Positions 1 through 10,329 of a stretch of DNA of 64,000 nucleotides are shown piece after piece; within the stretch, counting starts at the first letter, position 1, and every line of letters begins with the position of its first letter. Under the pieces are notes generated by a model, which was not told where the DNA came from, did not search any database, and saw only the letters and a program-made list of their open reading frames with translations. This stretch comes from Ketobacter sp. (GTDB lineage Bacteria > Pseudomonadota > Gammaproteobacteria > Pseudomonadales > Ketobacteraceae). The stretch is from NCBI RefSeq assembly GCF_003671495.1, contig NZ_RCHN01000019.1:62001-126000 (forward strand), read 5' to 3'. Both the position numbers and the translations under genes were made by a program.

Positions 1-423
1 TTGGACCTGGATCTGGATGGGGATTTTCTCGATAGCCCGGAACTGGATGCGACTCCGCTGGTAGACAATCCAGAAGAGAGCCCTTCCCTGGACATCGAAG
101 CACCTTCGCTGGACGATACTTTCGAATCGGCAGCCAGCGACTTCGAACCTGAAGCGACGGATGACGACCAGACCATCATCACCAGCATGACTCCGCCGTC
201 TGCTCCCACTGCGCCAGCGGCCAACGATATGTCCGACGCCGGCGAAGAGCTGGATTTCCTCTCCGATGCGGATGAGGCCTCCACCAAGTTGGATCTGGCC
301 AGGGCCTACATTGACATGGGCGATCGCGACGGGGCCAAAGACATTCTGGACGAAGTCATGATCGAAGGTAACGATAACCAGAAAACCGAAGCGAAGGAGT
401 TGCTCACTCGGCTGGAGTCTTGA
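1..423 (+). CDS. fimV: FimV C-terminal part (5' truncated by window edge)
   Basis: Only the last 140 residues are in the window. They are very acidic, rich in Asp, Glu, Ser and Pro, and end in a short helical domain of about 45 residues (LDLARAYIDMGDRDGAKDIL onward) of the TPR-like type found at the C-terminus of FimV. In Pseudomonas, FimV is a large inner-membrane peptidoglycan-binding protein that promotes type IV pilus secretin assembly and polar cAMP signalling. The long acidic linker before the terminal domain is also typical. The position directly before truA is the usual one. The gene is followed by an intrinsic terminator. The true start lies upstream of the window, so the in-frame TTG at base 1 should not be taken as the start. 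Confidence 0.85.
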   Translation: MDLDLDGDFLDSPELDATPLVDNPEESPSLDIEAPSLDDTFESAASDFEPEATDDDQTIITSMTPPSAPTAPAANDMSDAGEELDFLSDADEASTKLDLARAYIDMGDRDGAKDILDEVMIEGNDNQKTEAKELLTRLES

Positions 424-454
424 TAAAGCCGGAACAACTTCGTAAGATTTGCAG

Positions 455-483
455 AAGAGGGCCTTAGTGGCCCTCTTTTCGTT
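455..483 (+). terminator. Intrinsic terminator after fimV
   Basis: Perfect 9-bp stem AAGAGGGCC/GGCCCTCTT with a 5-base loop (TTAGT), followed by TTTTC. It separates fimV from the truA-trp unit, about 47 bases before the truA start. Confidence 0.85.
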
Positions 484-530
484 TCAGGTGATTGAGCTTT
501 AACGGGAATTGCTGATCAGAAGGGGCAGCT

Positions 531-1322
531 ATGCGGGTGGCGTTGGGTGTGGAGTACGATGGAAGCCAATATTGCGGCTGGCAGCGCCAGAAACACGATC
601 CCCAAACGGTGCAGGAACAGCTTGAGAACGCGCTGTCGAAAGTGGCCAATCATCCGGTGCAGGTTATTTGCGCGGGCCGCACCGACACTGGTGTGCATGG
701 GGTAGGGCAGGTAGTACACTTTGATACCGAATCCGAACGCTCGGATAAAGGCTGGATCTTCGGCTGTAACACCAATCTTCCTGACAGCATCTCTGTGCGC
801 TGGGCGCAACCGGTGGCCGCTGACTTTCATGCGCGTTTTTCGGCCACCTCCCGGGCCTATCGCTATGTGATTTATAACCATCCCGTGCGCCCGGCATTAG
901 GGATTCGGCATCTGACCTGGAACTACCGCCCCCTTGACGTGGAGCTTATGCAGCAGGCCGCCGATGCCCTGGTGGGTGAGCATGATTTCAGTTCATTTCA
1001 GGCCCAGGGTTGCCAGGCCAAGTCCCCCATTCGGACCATCCATCACATTCGTCTGTCTCGTCGCGGCCGACTGATTATCATGGATATTCAGGCCAATGCG
1101 TTTCTGCAGCATATGGTGCGCAATATCGCCGGGGTATTGATGGCCATTGGCTGCGGCAAAGAGCCTCTGCCGTGGATTCAGGAGGTGCTGGCGCACCGGA
1201 ATCGAACCCTGGGCGGGGTCACAGCACCACCCTACGGTCTCTTCTTCATGCGGGTAGGGTACCCGGACCATTTCAATATTCCGGCACCGGAACCCGATGT
1301 GCCGTTCATGCCTTTGCTTTAG
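531..1322 (+). CDS. truA: tRNA pseudouridine(38-40) synthase TruA
   Basis: 263 residues, the usual length. TruA isomerises uridines 38, 39 and 40 of the tRNA anticodon stem-loop to pseudouridine in the cytoplasm. The catalytic motif GRTDTGVH is at residues 49-56, with Asp52 as the nucleophilic aspartate. The N-terminus ([15 protein letters not shown]) and the C-terminal [11 protein letters not shown] stretch are family hallmarks. The ATG is preceded by AAGGGG at a spacing of 5. It follows the fimV terminator and is the first gene of a unit leading into trpF, with no terminator in between; the fimV-truA-trpF order is typical of pseudomonads. Confidence 0.97.
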   Translation: MRVALGVEYDGSQYCGWQRQKHDPQTVQEQLENALSKVANHPVQVICAGRTDTGVHGVGQVVHFDTESERSDKGWIFGCNTNLPDSISVRWAQPVAADFHARFSATSRAYRYVIYNHPVRPALGIRHLTWNYRPLDVELMQQAADALVGEHDFSSFQAQGCQAKSPIRTIHHIRLSRRGRLIIMDIQANAFLQHMVRNIAGVLMAIGCGKEPLPWIQEVLAHRNRTLGGVTAPPYGLFFMRVGYPDHFNIPAPEPDVPFMPLL

Positions 1323-1389
1323 ATCTGCTTCCACCGGGTTTTCTGATAAACTGGCCCGCTTTGACCATCCAGGATTCAGGAATAGGCCT

Positions 1390-2010
1390 TTGACTCGGGT
1401 AAAGATTTGTGGAATCACCAACCTGCCGGATGCGCTGGCGGCCGCCGCTGCAGGAGCCGATGCGCTGGGCTTCGTTTTCTATGAGCCCAGCCCTCGTTGC
1501 GTCAACATTGACGCGGCCAAAACCATTTTGGCGGAACTTCCCCCATTTGTGACCACGGTTGGCTTGTTCGTGAATGCGGAACAGGCTTTTCTGGAGTCGG
1601 TTCTGGGGCGGCTGCCGTTGGATTTGCTGCAATTTCATGGCGATGAGACGGAAGCGGAATGCCGCCAATGGGGGCGGCCCTACATCAAGGCCCTGCGCAT
1701 GCAAGAAGGTCTTGATTTAGTAGAGCAATGTCAGACATATCACAGCAGTCGTGGTATTCTTCTCGACGCTTTCGTGGCAGGCAAACCCGGCGGCACCGGC
1801 CAGGTGTTCGACTGGAATACCATCCCGCCTGGACTGGAGAAACCCATTGTCCTGGCTGGCGGGTTGGACCCATCCAATGTGGGGGCCGCCGTGAAACAGG
1901 TCCGCCCCTGGGCCGTAGACGTCAGTGGTGGCGTTGAGGCGGCCAAGGGAGTGAAAGACCACGCCCTGATCAAAGCTTTTATCACAGGAGTACACAGTGT
2001 CTCAGAATGA
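1390..2010 (+). CDS. trpF: Phosphoribosylanthranilate isomerase TrpF
   Basis: Monofunctional TrpF of about 206 residues. It converts N-(5-phosphoribosyl)anthranilate to CdRP in tryptophan synthesis, with a (beta/alpha)8 fold. The KICGIT motif at residues 5-10 carries the catalytic Cys7; the general-acid Asp lies in the LLDAFVAG strand, followed by the phosphate-binding [10 protein letters not shown] chose the TTG at 1390: it puts KICGIT where the family has it and has an AGGA about 9 bases upstream. The open frame runs back to 1297, but that extension overlaps truA and looks unlike the family. The 3' end overlaps trpB by 14 bases, suggesting translational coupling. No trpC fusion, unlike enteric bacteria. 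Confidence 0.95.
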   Translation: MTRVKICGITNLPDALAAAAAGADALGFVFYEPSPRCVNIDAAKTILAELPPFVTTVGLFVNAEQAFLESVLGRLPLDLLQFHGDETEAECRQWGRPYIKALRMQEGLDLVEQCQTYHSSRGILLDAFVAGKPGGTGQVFDWNTIPPGLEKPIVLAGGLDPSNVGAAVKQVRPWAVDVSGGVEAAKGVKDHALIKAFITGVHSVSE

Positions 2011-3211
2011 GCGTGATTTTCTGAATACGCCGGATGAACTTGGGAACTTCGGTCCTTATGGCGGCCGCTTTGTTTCCGAAACGCTCATGGCGGCGTTGGA
2101 CGAACTGGAGGAGATCTACCACAAACTGTCCAAAGATCCTGAGTTTCAGGCGGCTTTCGACAGGGATCTTGCCCATTATGTGGGGCGTCCCAGTCCCCTC
2201 TATCACGCTGAGCGCTGGTCCAGACAGTTGGGTGGAGCGCAAATTTACCTGAAGCGGGAAGACCTCAATCACACTGGGGCCCACAAGGTGAACAACACAA
2301 TCGGTCAGGCATTGCTGGCAAAGTACACCGGCAAGCGTCGGGTGATTGCCGAAACCGGCGCCGGCCAGCATGGTGTGGCCACTGCTACCGTGGCGGCCCG
2401 CCTGGGTCTGGACTGTGAGGTGTTCATGGGGGCCGAGGACGTCAAGCGCCAATCCCTCAATGTGTATCGGATGAAGCTGCTGGGCGCCAAGGTGAATCCG
2501 GTAACCTCCGGTACCAAAACCCTGAAAGACGCCATGAACGAAGCGCTGCGGGACTGGGTGACCAATGTGGATGACACCTTCTACATCATTGGCACTGTGG
2601 CCGGCCCCCATCCCTATCCCATGTTGGTAAGGGACTTCCAGTGTGTCATCGGCCGTGAAGCCCGGGTCCAGTGCCAGGAGCACACCGGGCGCCTACCGGA
2701 TGCTCTGGTAGCGTGTGTGGGCGGTGGCTCCAATGCCATTGGTCTGTTCCATCCCTTCCTGGCGGACGAGTCTGTGGTCATGTACGGCGTCGAAGCCGGT
2801 GGTTTGGGCCTGGCCAGTGGTCAGCACGCGGCACCGCTGTGTGCCGGTCGGCCGGGTGTACTGCATGGCAACCGGACCTACCTCATGGAAGACGGTGATG
2901 GTCAGATCATGCATACCCATTCAGTGTCCGCCGGCCTGGATTATCCGGGGGTGGGGCCTGAGCATTCCTGGTTAAAGGATTGTGGCCGGGTAAACTATGT
3001 TGCCGCTAACGATGCCGAAGCACTGGATGCATTCCGCGCCCTGACCCGAATTGAAGGCATTATGCCGGCACTGGAATCCAGTCACGCGTTGGCCTACGCC
3101 GCCAAGCTGGCGCCCACTATGGATAAGGATCAAACCATCGTGGTTAACCTGTCCGGGCGTGGTGACAAAGACATACTGACCGTCGCCGAGATTGATGGCA
3201 TTTCCCTTTGA
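1997..3211 (+). CDS. trpB: Tryptophan synthase beta chain
   Basis: 404 residues with a GTG start and an AGGAG 6 bases upstream. TrpB condenses indole with L-serine using pyridoxal phosphate. The PLP Schiff-base lysine is Lys97 in HTGAHKVNN; the catalytic glutamate is Glu119 in AETGAGQHG; the phosphate of PLP is held by the GGGSN loop. The N-terminus [12 protein letters not shown] is the classical TrpB1 type that works in the alpha2-beta2 complex. trpA follows after 24 bases, so both subunits are made together. In Pseudomonas trpBA is activated by TrpI, but here trpBA is joined to trpF and no trpI is visible. Confidence 0.98.
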   Translation: MSQNERDFLNTPDELGNFGPYGGRFVSETLMAALDELEEIYHKLSKDPEFQAAFDRDLAHYVGRPSPLYHAERWSRQLGGAQIYLKREDLNHTGAHKVNNTIGQALLAKYTGKRRVIAETGAGQHGVATATVAARLGLDCEVFMGAEDVKRQSLNVYRMKLLGAKVNPVTSGTKTLKDAMNEALRDWVTNVDDTFYIIGTVAGPHPYPMLVRDFQCVIGREARVQCQEHTGRLPDALVACVGGGSNAIGLFHPFLADESVVMYGVEAGGLGLASGQHAAPLCAGRPGVLHGNRTYLMEDGDGQIMHTHSVSAGLDYPGVGPEHSWLKDCGRVNYVAANDAEALDAFRALTRIEGIMPALESSHALAYAAKLAPTMDKDQTIVVNLSGRGDKDILTVAEIDGISL

Positions 3212-3235
3212 TACGGTGCTAAGGAGTTATTCAAC

Positions 3236-4039
3236 ATGAGCCGCATCACCGCGTGCCTGCAGCAATTGAAACAGCAACAGAAAAAAGCCCTGATCCCGTT
3301 TATCACAGCGGGTGATCCGCAACTGGACGCCTCGGTGCCGCTATTGCACACCCTGGCGGAGCAGGGTGCCGATATCATTGAATTGGGCATTCCGTTTTCC
3401 GATCCCATGGCGGATGGCCCGGTGATTCAGCTGGCGGATGAGCGAGCCTTGGCCAATGGCGTCACCACCCAACATGTTCTCGGCATGGTGCGTGAATTTC
3501 GTCAGACCAATCAGCACACTCCGATTGTATTGATGGGCTACCTCAACCCGATCGAAGCGTTCGGTTACCAGCAGTTTGCCCAGGCTGCTGCAGAGGCCGG
3601 GGTGGATGGCTTGATCGTTGTGGACTTGCCACCGGAAGCCGCCGCCGAACCGATCAAGTTGTTCGATGCAGCAGGCCTGGACACCATCTTCCTGATTGCA
3701 CCCACCACCAGCGACAAGCGCATTGCCACCATCACTGCTACCGGGCGTGGTTACTTGTACTATGTCTCTCTGAAGGGGGTGACCGGTGCCGGACACCTGG
3801 ATATCGACGGGGTGAACAGCAAGCTGGAAACAATTCGTAAAACAACCGATTTGCCCATCGCTGTGGGCTTTGGTATCAAGGACGCTGAAACCGCACGCCT
3901 CATTGGCCAGAATGCCGATGGCGTGGTAGTGGGCAGCGCCCTGGTAAAGTTGATTGCCGAATTTCAGAATGACCGCGACACCATGTTGTCCCGGGTTGCC
4001 GAATTCACCCAGTCTCTGCGCCAAGGCCTGGACCAATAA
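3236..4039 (+). CDS. trpA: Tryptophan synthase alpha chain
   Basis: 267 residues. TrpA cleaves indole-3-glycerol phosphate to indole and glyceraldehyde 3-phosphate, and indole is channelled to TrpB. The two catalytic acids are at the same numbers as in Salmonella: Glu49 in IIELGIPFSDP and Asp60 in MADGP. The phosphate-binding GFGIK and GSALV segments are near the C-terminus. AAGGAG precedes the ATG at a spacing of about 8. It completes the trpF-trpB-trpA block; trpE, trpG, trpD and trpC are not in the window, so the pathway is split over several loci as in pseudomonads. Confidence 0.98.
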   Translation: MSRITACLQQLKQQQKKALIPFITAGDPQLDASVPLLHTLAEQGADIIELGIPFSDPMADGPVIQLADERALANGVTTQHVLGMVREFRQTNQHTPIVLMGYLNPIEAFGYQQFAQAAAEAGVDGLIVVDLPPEAAAEPIKLFDAAGLDTIFLIAPTTSDKRIATITATGRGYLYYVSLKGVTGAGHLDIDGVNSKLETIRKTTDLPIAVGFGIKDAETARLIGQNADGVVVGSALVKLIAEFQNDRDTMLSRVAEFTQSLRQGLDQ

Positions 4040-4072
4040 CGATAAGCATAAACGAATCAGGATGGCGGAGTT

Positions 4073-4936
4073 ATGAGTGACAGTTGGCTGGGCAAGATTC
4101 TACCCAGTGTGGGAAGAGGTTCCACCAAGAAGACTGAAGTACCGGAGGGGCTTTGGCGTAAATGCGCCAAGTGCGGTGCGTTTTTGTATCGCCCGGAACT
4201 TGAGAAGAACCAGGACGTCTGCCCAAAGTGTGACCATCATATGCGGATCAATGCCCGGCGCCGAATCGACCTGTTTCTGGACGAGCAGGGGCGCGAGGAA
4301 TTGGCCGCGGAGCTGGAACCGTTCGATCGCCTGAAGTTCAAGGACAGCAAGCGTTACAAAGACCGCTTGGCCAGCGCCCAGAAAGGCACCAGTGAAAAGG
4401 ACGCCCTGGTGGTGTTCAAAGGCTCGGTTAATGAATTCCCGGTGGTGGCTGCCGCGTTCGAATTTGAGTTCCTGGGTGGTTCCATGGGCTCCATCGTGGG
4501 TGAAAAATTCGTACGTGCGGTGAATGCCGCAATTGAGCACAGCTGTCCTTTGGTGTGTTTTTCTGCCAGCGGCGGTGCCCGTATGCAGGAGGCTTTGTTC
4601 TCCCTCATGCAGATGGCGAAAACCAGTGCAGCCTTGGAAAAACTGAAAGAAAACCGACTGCCGTTTTTCTCTGTCATGACTGACCCCGTTTACGGCGGTG
4701 TGTCTGCCAGTCTGGCCATGCTGGGCGATATCAATGTCGCAGAGCCCAATGCGTTGATCGGATTTGCCGGTCCCCGCGTTATTGAACAGACCGTGCGCCA
4801 GAAGCTGCCGGAAGGCTTTCAGCGCAGTGAATTCCTGCTGGAGCACGGGGCCTTGGACATGATCGTACACCGCCACGAAATGCGGGATACCCTGCACCGC
4901 CTGATGGGCAAACTGCTCCCGCAAAATGCAGCTTAA
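4073..4936 (+). CDS. accD: Acetyl-CoA carboxylase carboxyltransferase beta subunit
   Basis: 287 residues. AccD, with AccA, transfers CO2 from carboxybiotin to acetyl-CoA to make malonyl-CoA for fatty acid synthesis. An N-terminal zinc ribbon is formed by Cys31, Cys34, Cys50 and Cys53, followed by the crotonase-like carboxyltransferase domain (SGGARMQE and [10 protein letters not shown] segments, forming the oxyanion holes). GGAG precedes the ATG. Its last 11 bases overlap the start of folC in another frame, the arrangement found in many gammaproteobacteria, implying co-translation. Confidence 0.98.
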   Translation: MSDSWLGKILPSVGRGSTKKTEVPEGLWRKCAKCGAFLYRPELEKNQDVCPKCDHHMRINARRRIDLFLDEQGREELAAELEPFDRLKFKDSKRYKDRLASAQKGTSEKDALVVFKGSVNEFPVVAAAFEFEFLGGSMGSIVGEKFVRAVNAAIEHSCPLVCFSASGGARMQEALFSLMQMAKTSAALEKLKENRLPFFSVMTDPVYGGVSASLAMLGDINVAEPNALIGFAGPRVIEQTVRQKLPEGFQRSEFLLEHGALDMIVHRHEMRDTLHRLMGKLLPQNAA

Positions 4937-6185
4937 GGATTGGCTTAGCCGCCTGGAACGGCTCCATTTCAAATCCATAGACATGGGGCTGGAGCGCATC
5001 CGGGCGGTGGCTGATCGTTTAGACCTGTTATCAAATACGCCCTTCATTTTCACGGTTGCCGGAACCAACGGCAAAGGCTCTACGGTCGCTTTGCTGGATG
5101 CCTTTCTCAGAAATTCTGGTTACAGCACCGGCGTTTACACATCCCCGCATCTGGTTCACTTCAATGAGCGCATCTGCATCCACGGAGAGGAATGCTCCGA
5201 TGCGGAACTGATCCACGCCTTTGAAATGGTGGAATCGGCGCGGGGTGCCATCAGTCTTACCTATTTTGAGTTTACAACCCTGGCCGCTTTCTGGCTGTTC
5301 AAGCGGGCAGGGCTGGACGCCTGGGTGTTGGAAGTGGGGCTCGGCGGCCGGCTGGACGCGGTTAATATCCTGGACGCTGATATCGCTGTGGTCACCAGCG
5401 TGGATCTGGACCATCAAGCCTGGCTTGGTAATGACCGAGCCACCATCGGCCTGGAGAAAATCGGGATCGGGCGCCCGGGGCGTCCTTTGGTGGTGGGCGA
5501 GCCCGATGTGCCGCCTGCAATCATGGATAAGGCGCGGGATACCGGAATGCAGCTTCATCTCCAGGGCGTTGATTTTCGCTTTACCGAAAGCGATGGCCAT
5601 TGGTCATTGGATGTTAAAACCCTTGGTGGGCACAGCCACTATGGACCATTGGAATACCCCTCGGTTTACCTGCAGAATGCCGCAACGGCCATTCAGGCAA
5701 TGGCCCTGGCGCCTTTCGATGTGCCTGAAACTGCACTCAAAAAGGCATTGCAGCAGGTACAACCCATGGGGCGCAGGCAGATCCTCGCTGAGCAGCCAAG
5801 GGTGATGGTGGATGTCGGCCATAACCCCCATGCGGCGAGGGCCCTGGCGGGGTTTATTGAGGGTTTGCATAGCGCTAAGGTCCATTGCGTTGTTGGCATG
5901 TTGTCTGACAAGGACATCACCGATACGTTGCTGGCGCTGCTGCCGGTGGTGGATCGTTGGTACCCGGTGGAGCTGGACTGTGAGCGGGCCGCCAAAGCCG
6001 ATTCCATCCAGTCCCTATTGCAGGAGATGGGGGCGCTCTGTGGACACTTGTCTGGCAGCGGCTTTGGCGGCGCCGCCGAGGCCGTCAGGCAGCTCCAACA
6101 GCGGGTGGATAAAAATGATCTGATCCTGGTGTTTGGGTCCTTTTATACTGTGGCAGACGTTATACAATACGCCCACACCGCTTAA
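4926..6185 (+). CDS. folC: Bifunctional dihydrofolate synthase / folylpolyglutamate synthase
   Basis: 419 residues. FolC adds L-glutamate to dihydropteroate and then to tetrahydrofolates, using ATP. The P-loop GTNGKGS is at residues 46-52, followed by the [12 protein letters not shown] loop, the [10 protein letters not shown] motif and DLDHQAWLG, which bind magnesium and nucleotide; the C-terminal Mur-ligase glutamate domain contains [10 protein letters not shown]. The ATG lies inside the end of accD (11-base overlap). Directly downstream is the SPOR protein, as in Pseudomonas and E. coli (folC-dedD). Confidence 0.97.
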   Translation: MQLKDWLSRLERLHFKSIDMGLERIRAVADRLDLLSNTPFIFTVAGTNGKGSTVALLDAFLRNSGYSTGVYTSPHLVHFNERICIHGEECSDAELIHAFEMVESARGAISLTYFEFTTLAAFWLFKRAGLDAWVLEVGLGGRLDAVNILDADIAVVTSVDLDHQAWLGNDRATIGLEKIGIGRPGRPLVVGEPDVPPAIMDKARDTGMQLHLQGVDFRFTESDGHWSLDVKTLGGHSHYGPLEYPSVYLQNAATAIQAMALAPFDVPETALKKALQQVQPMGRRQILAEQPRVMVDVGHNPHAARALAGFIEGLHSAKVHCVVGMLSDKDITDTLLALLPVVDRWYPVELDCERAAKADSIQSLLQEMGALCGHLSGSGFGGAAEAVRQLQQRVDKNDLILVFGSFYTVADVIQYAHTA

Positions 6186-6218
6186 TCACAGCGACAAATC
6201 AAAAAAGGGTTGGCTGCA

Positions 6219-6830
6219 TTGGATCAGAGTCTAAAGCAACGCCTGGTGGGTGCCATCGTGCTGGTTTCCCTGGCGGTCATTTTCTTACCCCTGGTGTTCG
6301 ATGGGCAGCAGGAGCGCATTCATTCGGATGACTACGTATACCCAGATCAACCTGCCATGACCATCCAGTCTTCTGACTTCACCGCGATCGAGGTGGAAGC
6401 CAAACAGGTACTTGATCAGATTGATGCGGTGGAATCTTCCAAGCGTGAACAGGAGCAGCTTTCCAGCGAACAGTATGGCCAGGAGAACCCCCAGGACCCG
6501 CCATCCAATGAGCCCATTCCAGCCACGGTAGAGCAATACGTGGAGCAGGAAACCGCCACGGACCTGGCAATCGAGGAGTCCACCAGCAATACGGTGGCAC
6601 TGGCGGATGCCTGGGTGATTCAGGTGGGCGCCTTCTCCAGTCAGACCAATGCCAACGGCTTGCGTGATGAATTGGTGGCTGCCGGATACAAAGCCTACAC
6701 CAAGCGGGTGGATACCCTGTTCAAGGTCTATATCGGGCCGGAAATCCGCCGCCACCGACTGGAGCAGCAAAAATCCGAGCTGGAACAGAAATTCAAAGTT
6801 AAGACGTTGATTTTAAAGTACATTCCATAA
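6219..6830 (+). CDS. dedD: DedD-like SPOR-domain cell division protein
   Basis: About 203 residues. A single N-terminal membrane helix (residues about 8-27, VGAIVLVSLAVIFLPLVF) is followed by an acidic, Gln/Glu/Pro-rich periplasmic linker and a C-terminal SPOR domain (about 130-200, WVIQVGAFSSQTNANGLRDE). SPOR domains bind denuded septal peptidoglycan, so the protein should localise to the division ring. I chose the TTG at 6219 because AAGGG ends 9 bases upstream; an in-frame TTG at 6210 is only one base from that ribosome site. Downstream of folC and upstream of cvpA, exactly as dedD in enteric bacteria and pseudomonads. Confidence 0.85.
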   Translation: MDQSLKQRLVGAIVLVSLAVIFLPLVFDGQQERIHSDDYVYPDQPAMTIQSSDFTAIEVEAKQVLDQIDAVESSKREQEQLSSEQYGQENPQDPPSNEPIPATVEQYVEQETATDLAIEESTSNTVALADAWVIQVGAFSSQTNANGLRDELVAAGYKAYTKRVDTLFKVYIGPEIRRHRLEQQKSELEQKFKVKTLILKYIP

Positions 6831-6840
6831 GCACTCCGGA

Positions 6841-6870
6841 TTGGGAATTTAGCATTGGCTCTGGTAGAAT
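6841..6870 (+). promoter_or_regulatory. Candidate sigma-70 promoter for cvpA-purF
   Basis: TTGGGA at 6841-6846 and TAGAAT at 6865-6870, with an 18-base spacer and a TGG immediately before the -10 (extended -10). It lies in the 85-base gap before cvpA. No clear PurR-type palindrome was found. Confidence 0.45.
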
Positions 6871-6915
6871 GCGCGTTTTCCGATTTCACTCAGGTGTTCC
6901 AGGTATCCCCTACAG

Positions 6916-7416
6916 ATGACCATTGCTGATTATGTCATTCTCGGCAGCATAGGCCTTTCCATGGTGCTGAGTCTGTACCGTGGTTTCACTCTGGAAGCGC
7001 TCTCCCTGGTTACCTGGATAGCGGCTTTTGTGGTTGCTCGCCTGTTCAGCGTGCCGCTCGCCGTTGTGCTCTCCGATTGGGTGGACCCTCCTTCCGCCCG
7101 CCAGCCGCTGGCTTTTATTGCTCTTTTTATCCTGACCATGATTGTCGGGGCTCTGATCAAACATTTGATTAAAGAAGTCGTTAAAGTAACCGGGCTCACC
7201 GGTACCGACCGGGCGTTGGGCAGTGTGTTCGGCTTGGTCAGAGGTTGTCTGCTGGTGGTGATTGCGCTGGCGGTTCTGTCAAGAATGACCCAGATGCCCA
7301 TGGACCCCTGGTGGCGGCAGTCCCTGCTGATTCCCCATTTCATGATGGTGGAGGAATGGACGGCTGAAACCGGGCAGGCGATCTGGGAGAAGATCATGGA
7401 TATTGGCGCTGAATAG
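6916..7416 (+). CDS. cvpA: CvpA family membrane protein
   Basis: 166 residues with four hydrophobic segments (about residues 4-20, 27-45, 63-85 and 100-120), as in CvpA, an inner-membrane protein needed in E. coli for colicin V production and linked to envelope stress and bile resistance. The [20 protein letters not shown] start and the [15 protein letters not shown] motif between helices 3 and 4 are typical. It precedes purF by 59 bases, the conserved cvpA-purF pairing. The biochemical function is not known. Confidence 0.9.
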   Translation: MTIADYVILGSIGLSMVLSLYRGFTLEALSLVTWIAAFVVARLFSVPLAVVLSDWVDPPSARQPLAFIALFILTMIVGALIKHLIKEVVKVTGLTGTDRALGSVFGLVRGCLLVVIALAVLSRMTQMPMDPWWRQSLLIPHFMMVEEWTAETGQAIWEKIMDIGAE

Positions 7417-7475
7417 AGAGAACTATTTGCGCTATTATAGAAAATCCAAGCACACGACGTATCGAGGTAAAGCGA

Positions 7476-8996
7476 ATGTGCGGAATAGTCGGCATTGTGG
7501 GCCGCTCCAATGTAAATCAGACCATTTATGATGCGCTGACGGTATTACAGCATAGAGGGCAGGACGCCGCCGGTATAGTGACCTGTGATCAGGACAAGCT
7601 TTACCTAAGAAAGGATAACGGCATGGTGCGTGATGTGTTTCGCTCCCGCCATATGCGCCGTTTAATGGGTAACATGGGAATTGGCCACGTCCGTTACCCG
7701 ACTGCAGGCTCGTCCAGTTCCGCTGAAGCTCAGCCGTTCTACGTCAACAGCCCGTACGGCATTACGCTTGCCCACAACGGAAACCTGACCAATGCAGCCG
7801 AGATTGGCGAAGATCTGTACAAAACGGATCTGAGACACATCAATACCAACTCCGATTCCGAAGTGCTGCTGAACATCTTTGCTCACGAGCTGCAACGTTT
7901 GGGTAAGCTGGTTCCCACCGAAGAGGATATCTTTGCCGCGGTGTCTGCGGTGCACGAGCGGTGCAAAGGTGCCTACGCCGTGGTGGCGATGATCACCGGC
8001 TACGGCATCGTCGGCTTCCGTGATCCCAATGGCATTCGTCCCGTGTGCTTTGGCGAGCGTGAAACCGAGCAGGGCATGGAGTACATGATTGCGTCCGAGA
8101 GTGTCGCGCTGCAGGCCATGGGCTTCGATCTGGTGCGTGATATTGCCCCGGGCGAAGCGGTGTACATCAATATGGAGGGCAAGCTGTTTACCCGCCAGTG
8201 TGCAGCCGCACCCGAGTATCGGCCCTGTATATTCGAGCACGTTTATCTGGCCCGGCCGGATTCCATTATGGATGGTATCTCGGTGTACAAATCCCGCTTG
8301 CGTATGGGCGAAAAACTGGCAGACAAAATCAAGCGGGTCTGGCCGGATCACGATATCGATGTGGTGATTCCCATCCCGGATACCAGCCGGACTTCCGCGT
8401 TGCAACTGGCCTATAACCTGGGGGTTAAGTTCCGGGAAGGCTTCATCAAGAACCGCTACATCGGGCGTACGTTTATTATGCCCGGCCAGAATGAGCGCAA
8501 AAAATCCGTGCGCCAAAAACTGAATGCCATCGGTCTGGAGTTTCAGGGCAAAAATGTGCTGTTGGTGGATGACTCCATCGTGCGCGGCACCACCTGCAAC
8601 CAAATCATCGAAATGGCACGGGATGCCGGGGCCAAAAGGGTGTATTTTGCCTCAGCCGCGCCGCCGGTGTGTTACCCCAATGTGTATGGCATTGATATGC
8701 CTGCGGCGAAGGAGCTCATCGCCCACGGGCGCACGGTTAAGGAAATTCAGGAACTCATTGGCGCTGATTGGCTTGTCTATCAGGACCTGGAGGATCTGGT
8801 GGCGGCGTCCCGTGAGGGCAACCCGGAAATTCAGGAATTTGATTGCTCGGTGTTTAATGGTGAGTACATAACCGGTGACATCAATTCCGGTTATCTGCAA
8901 AAGCTGGAAGCGAGCCGTAATGATGATGCCAAAAACAAGAAAACCGCACAGTTGCTGATCAATGACGAGAGCATTGACCTCCATAACACGAACTAA
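7476..8996 (+). CDS. purF: Amidophosphoribosyltransferase PurF
   Basis: 506 residues. PurF makes 5-phosphoribosylamine from PRPP and glutamine, the committed step of purine synthesis. Cys2, exposed after Met removal (MCGIVGIVG), is the Ntn glutaminase nucleophile. The C-terminal type I phosphoribosyltransferase domain carries the PRPP loop [12 protein letters not shown]. There is no propeptide, as in the E. coli type rather than the Bacillus iron-sulfur type. GAGG precedes the ATG. Follows cvpA and precedes metZ, as in P. aeruginosa. Confidence 0.98.
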   Translation: MCGIVGIVGRSNVNQTIYDALTVLQHRGQDAAGIVTCDQDKLYLRKDNGMVRDVFRSRHMRRLMGNMGIGHVRYPTAGSSSSAEAQPFYVNSPYGITLAHNGNLTNAAEIGEDLYKTDLRHINTNSDSEVLLNIFAHELQRLGKLVPTEEDIFAAVSAVHERCKGAYAVVAMITGYGIVGFRDPNGIRPVCFGERETEQGMEYMIASESVALQAMGFDLVRDIAPGEAVYINMEGKLFTRQCAAAPEYRPCIFEHVYLARPDSIMDGISVYKSRLRMGEKLADKIKRVWPDHDIDVVIPIPDTSRTSALQLAYNLGVKFREGFIKNRYIGRTFIMPGQNERKKSVRQKLNAIGLEFQGKNVLLVDDSIVRGTTCNQIIEMARDAGAKRVYFASAAPPVCYPNVYGIDMPAAKELIAHGRTVKEIQELIGADWLVYQDLEDLVAASREGNPEIQEFDCSVFNGEYITGDINSGYLQKLEASRNDDAKNKKTAQLLINDESIDLHNTN

Positions 8997-9011
8997 CTGA
9001 CAGTCAGGACT

Positions 9012-10205
9012 ATGGATCAATTCGACGACAACGCGCCCTTGCACCTGGAAACCCTGGCCTTGCGAACGGGGCAGCTGCATACGGATGAGGGGGCTCACGG
9101 CGAGCCCATCTTCACCACGTCCAGCTATGTCTTCACAAGTGCAGCACAGGCGGCGGCACGTTTCTCGGGTGAAGAACCCGGAAACATCTATTCGCGTTTC
9201 ACCAATCCCACTGTCCGCGCCTTTGAGCAGCGCCTGGCGGCGTTGGAAGGGGCAGAGCGTTGTGTGGCGACGGCCTCCGGCATGGCGGCGATTCTGAGTA
9301 CGGTCATGGCGTTGTTGCAGGCCGGTGATGAGATCATCAGTTCCCGCAGCGTGTTTGGCACCACCAACGTGCTGTTTGACAAGTATTTCAAGCGTTTCGG
9401 CGTGAACACCACGTTCGTGTCCTTAACGGACTTCTCTGAGTGGGAAGCAGCCATCACACCTCAGACCAAGCTGTTCTTCCTGGAAACCCCATCCAACCCA
9501 TTGTGCGAGGTGGCCGATGTCCAGAAGCTGGCGGATCTGGCTCATCGCAACGGCGCGATTCTGGTGGTGGATAATTGTTTCTGTACACCAGCCTTACAAC
9601 GCCCCCTGGCGTTGGGTGCGGACATCGCGCTGCATTCTGCCACCAAATTTCTGGATGGGCAGGGCCGTTGTATCGGGGGCGCTGTGTGCGGTCGCAATGA
9701 TCTGATGGAAGAAGTGTTTGGCTTCCTGCGCAGTGCCGGCCCTTCCATGAGCCCATTCAATGCCTGGGTGTTCCTGAAAGGCCTGGAAACCCTCAGTTTG
9801 CGGATGCAGGCCCATTCCGCAAACGCTCTGCGTCTTGCGGATTGGCTGGAGCAGCATCCGGCGGTGGAGAAGGTGTTTTATGCCGGCCTGCCCAGTCACC
9901 CCCAACACCTGCTGGCGCGCAGCCAACAGGATGCCTTCGGTGGGGTTTTATCCTTCCGGGTCAAAGGCGGGCGGGAAGCGGCCTGGCAAGTGATTGATGA
10001 CACCCGCTTCCTGTCGATCACTGGCAACCTGGGAGACGCCAAGACCACCATAACCCACCCGGCAACCACCACTCACGGCCGTCTCTCTGATGAAGCCAAA
10101 GCCCGCGCCGGGATCACAGAGAACCTGGTTCGTGTGGCGGTCGGCCTTGAGCATATCGATGATATTAAAGCAGATTTAGCCCGTGGGCTTTCCCGGCTAA
10201 TTTGA
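9012..10205 (+). CDS. metZ: O-succinylhomoserine sulfhydrylase MetZ
   Basis: 397 residues, Cys/Met metabolism PLP-enzyme family. MetZ converts O-succinylhomoserine and sulfide directly to homocysteine, bypassing cystathionine. The PLP lysine is Lys212 in HSATKFLDGQGR; the SGMAAI segment and the YSRFTNPT motif bind the cofactor. Assignment as MetZ rather than MetB or MetC rests on the GQGRCIGGAV signature and on position right after purF, the Pseudomonas arrangement. The sulfide consumed would come from a sulfite reductase such as the cysI homologue at 61738-63390. A terminator-like hairpin follows. Confidence 0.92.
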   Translation: MDQFDDNAPLHLETLALRTGQLHTDEGAHGEPIFTTSSYVFTSAAQAAARFSGEEPGNIYSRFTNPTVRAFEQRLAALEGAERCVATASGMAAILSTVMALLQAGDEIISSRSVFGTTNVLFDKYFKRFGVNTTFVSLTDFSEWEAAITPQTKLFFLETPSNPLCEVADVQKLADLAHRNGAILVVDNCFCTPALQRPLALGADIALHSATKFLDGQGRCIGGAVCGRNDLMEEVFGFLRSAGPSMSPFNAWVFLKGLETLSLRMQAHSANALRLADWLEQHPAVEKVFYAGLPSHPQHLLARSQQDAFGGVLSFRVKGGREAAWQVIDDTRFLSITGNLGDAKTTITHPATTTHGRLSDEAKARAGITENLVRVAVGLEHIDDIKADLARGLSRLI

Positions 10206-10241
10206 GAAGAACAGCAAACAAGATCTCAGGCCAACCAGCGG

Positions 10242-10290
10242 AAGGCTGCTAGAATGTAATTAATTAGGTTTCATTCAGCAGCCTTTTTCT
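10242..10290 (+). terminator. Terminator-like hairpin after metZ
   Basis: Perfect 9-bp inverted repeat AAGGCTGCT (10242-10250) and AGCAGCCTT (10277-10285), loop of 26 bases, followed by TTTCT. The long loop makes it weaker than the other terminators here. It ends directly against the first possible ATG (10291) of the next gene, which argues for the downstream GTG start of that gene. Confidence 0.55.
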
Positions 10291-10329
10291 ATGGTCGGTC
10301 ACATTCCGACGACGATCTTGGGAGTATTT

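Noticed and set aside
4100..5074. 324-residue open frame on the - strand
   Set aside because: Antisense to accD and the folC start; His- and Gln-rich shadow translation.
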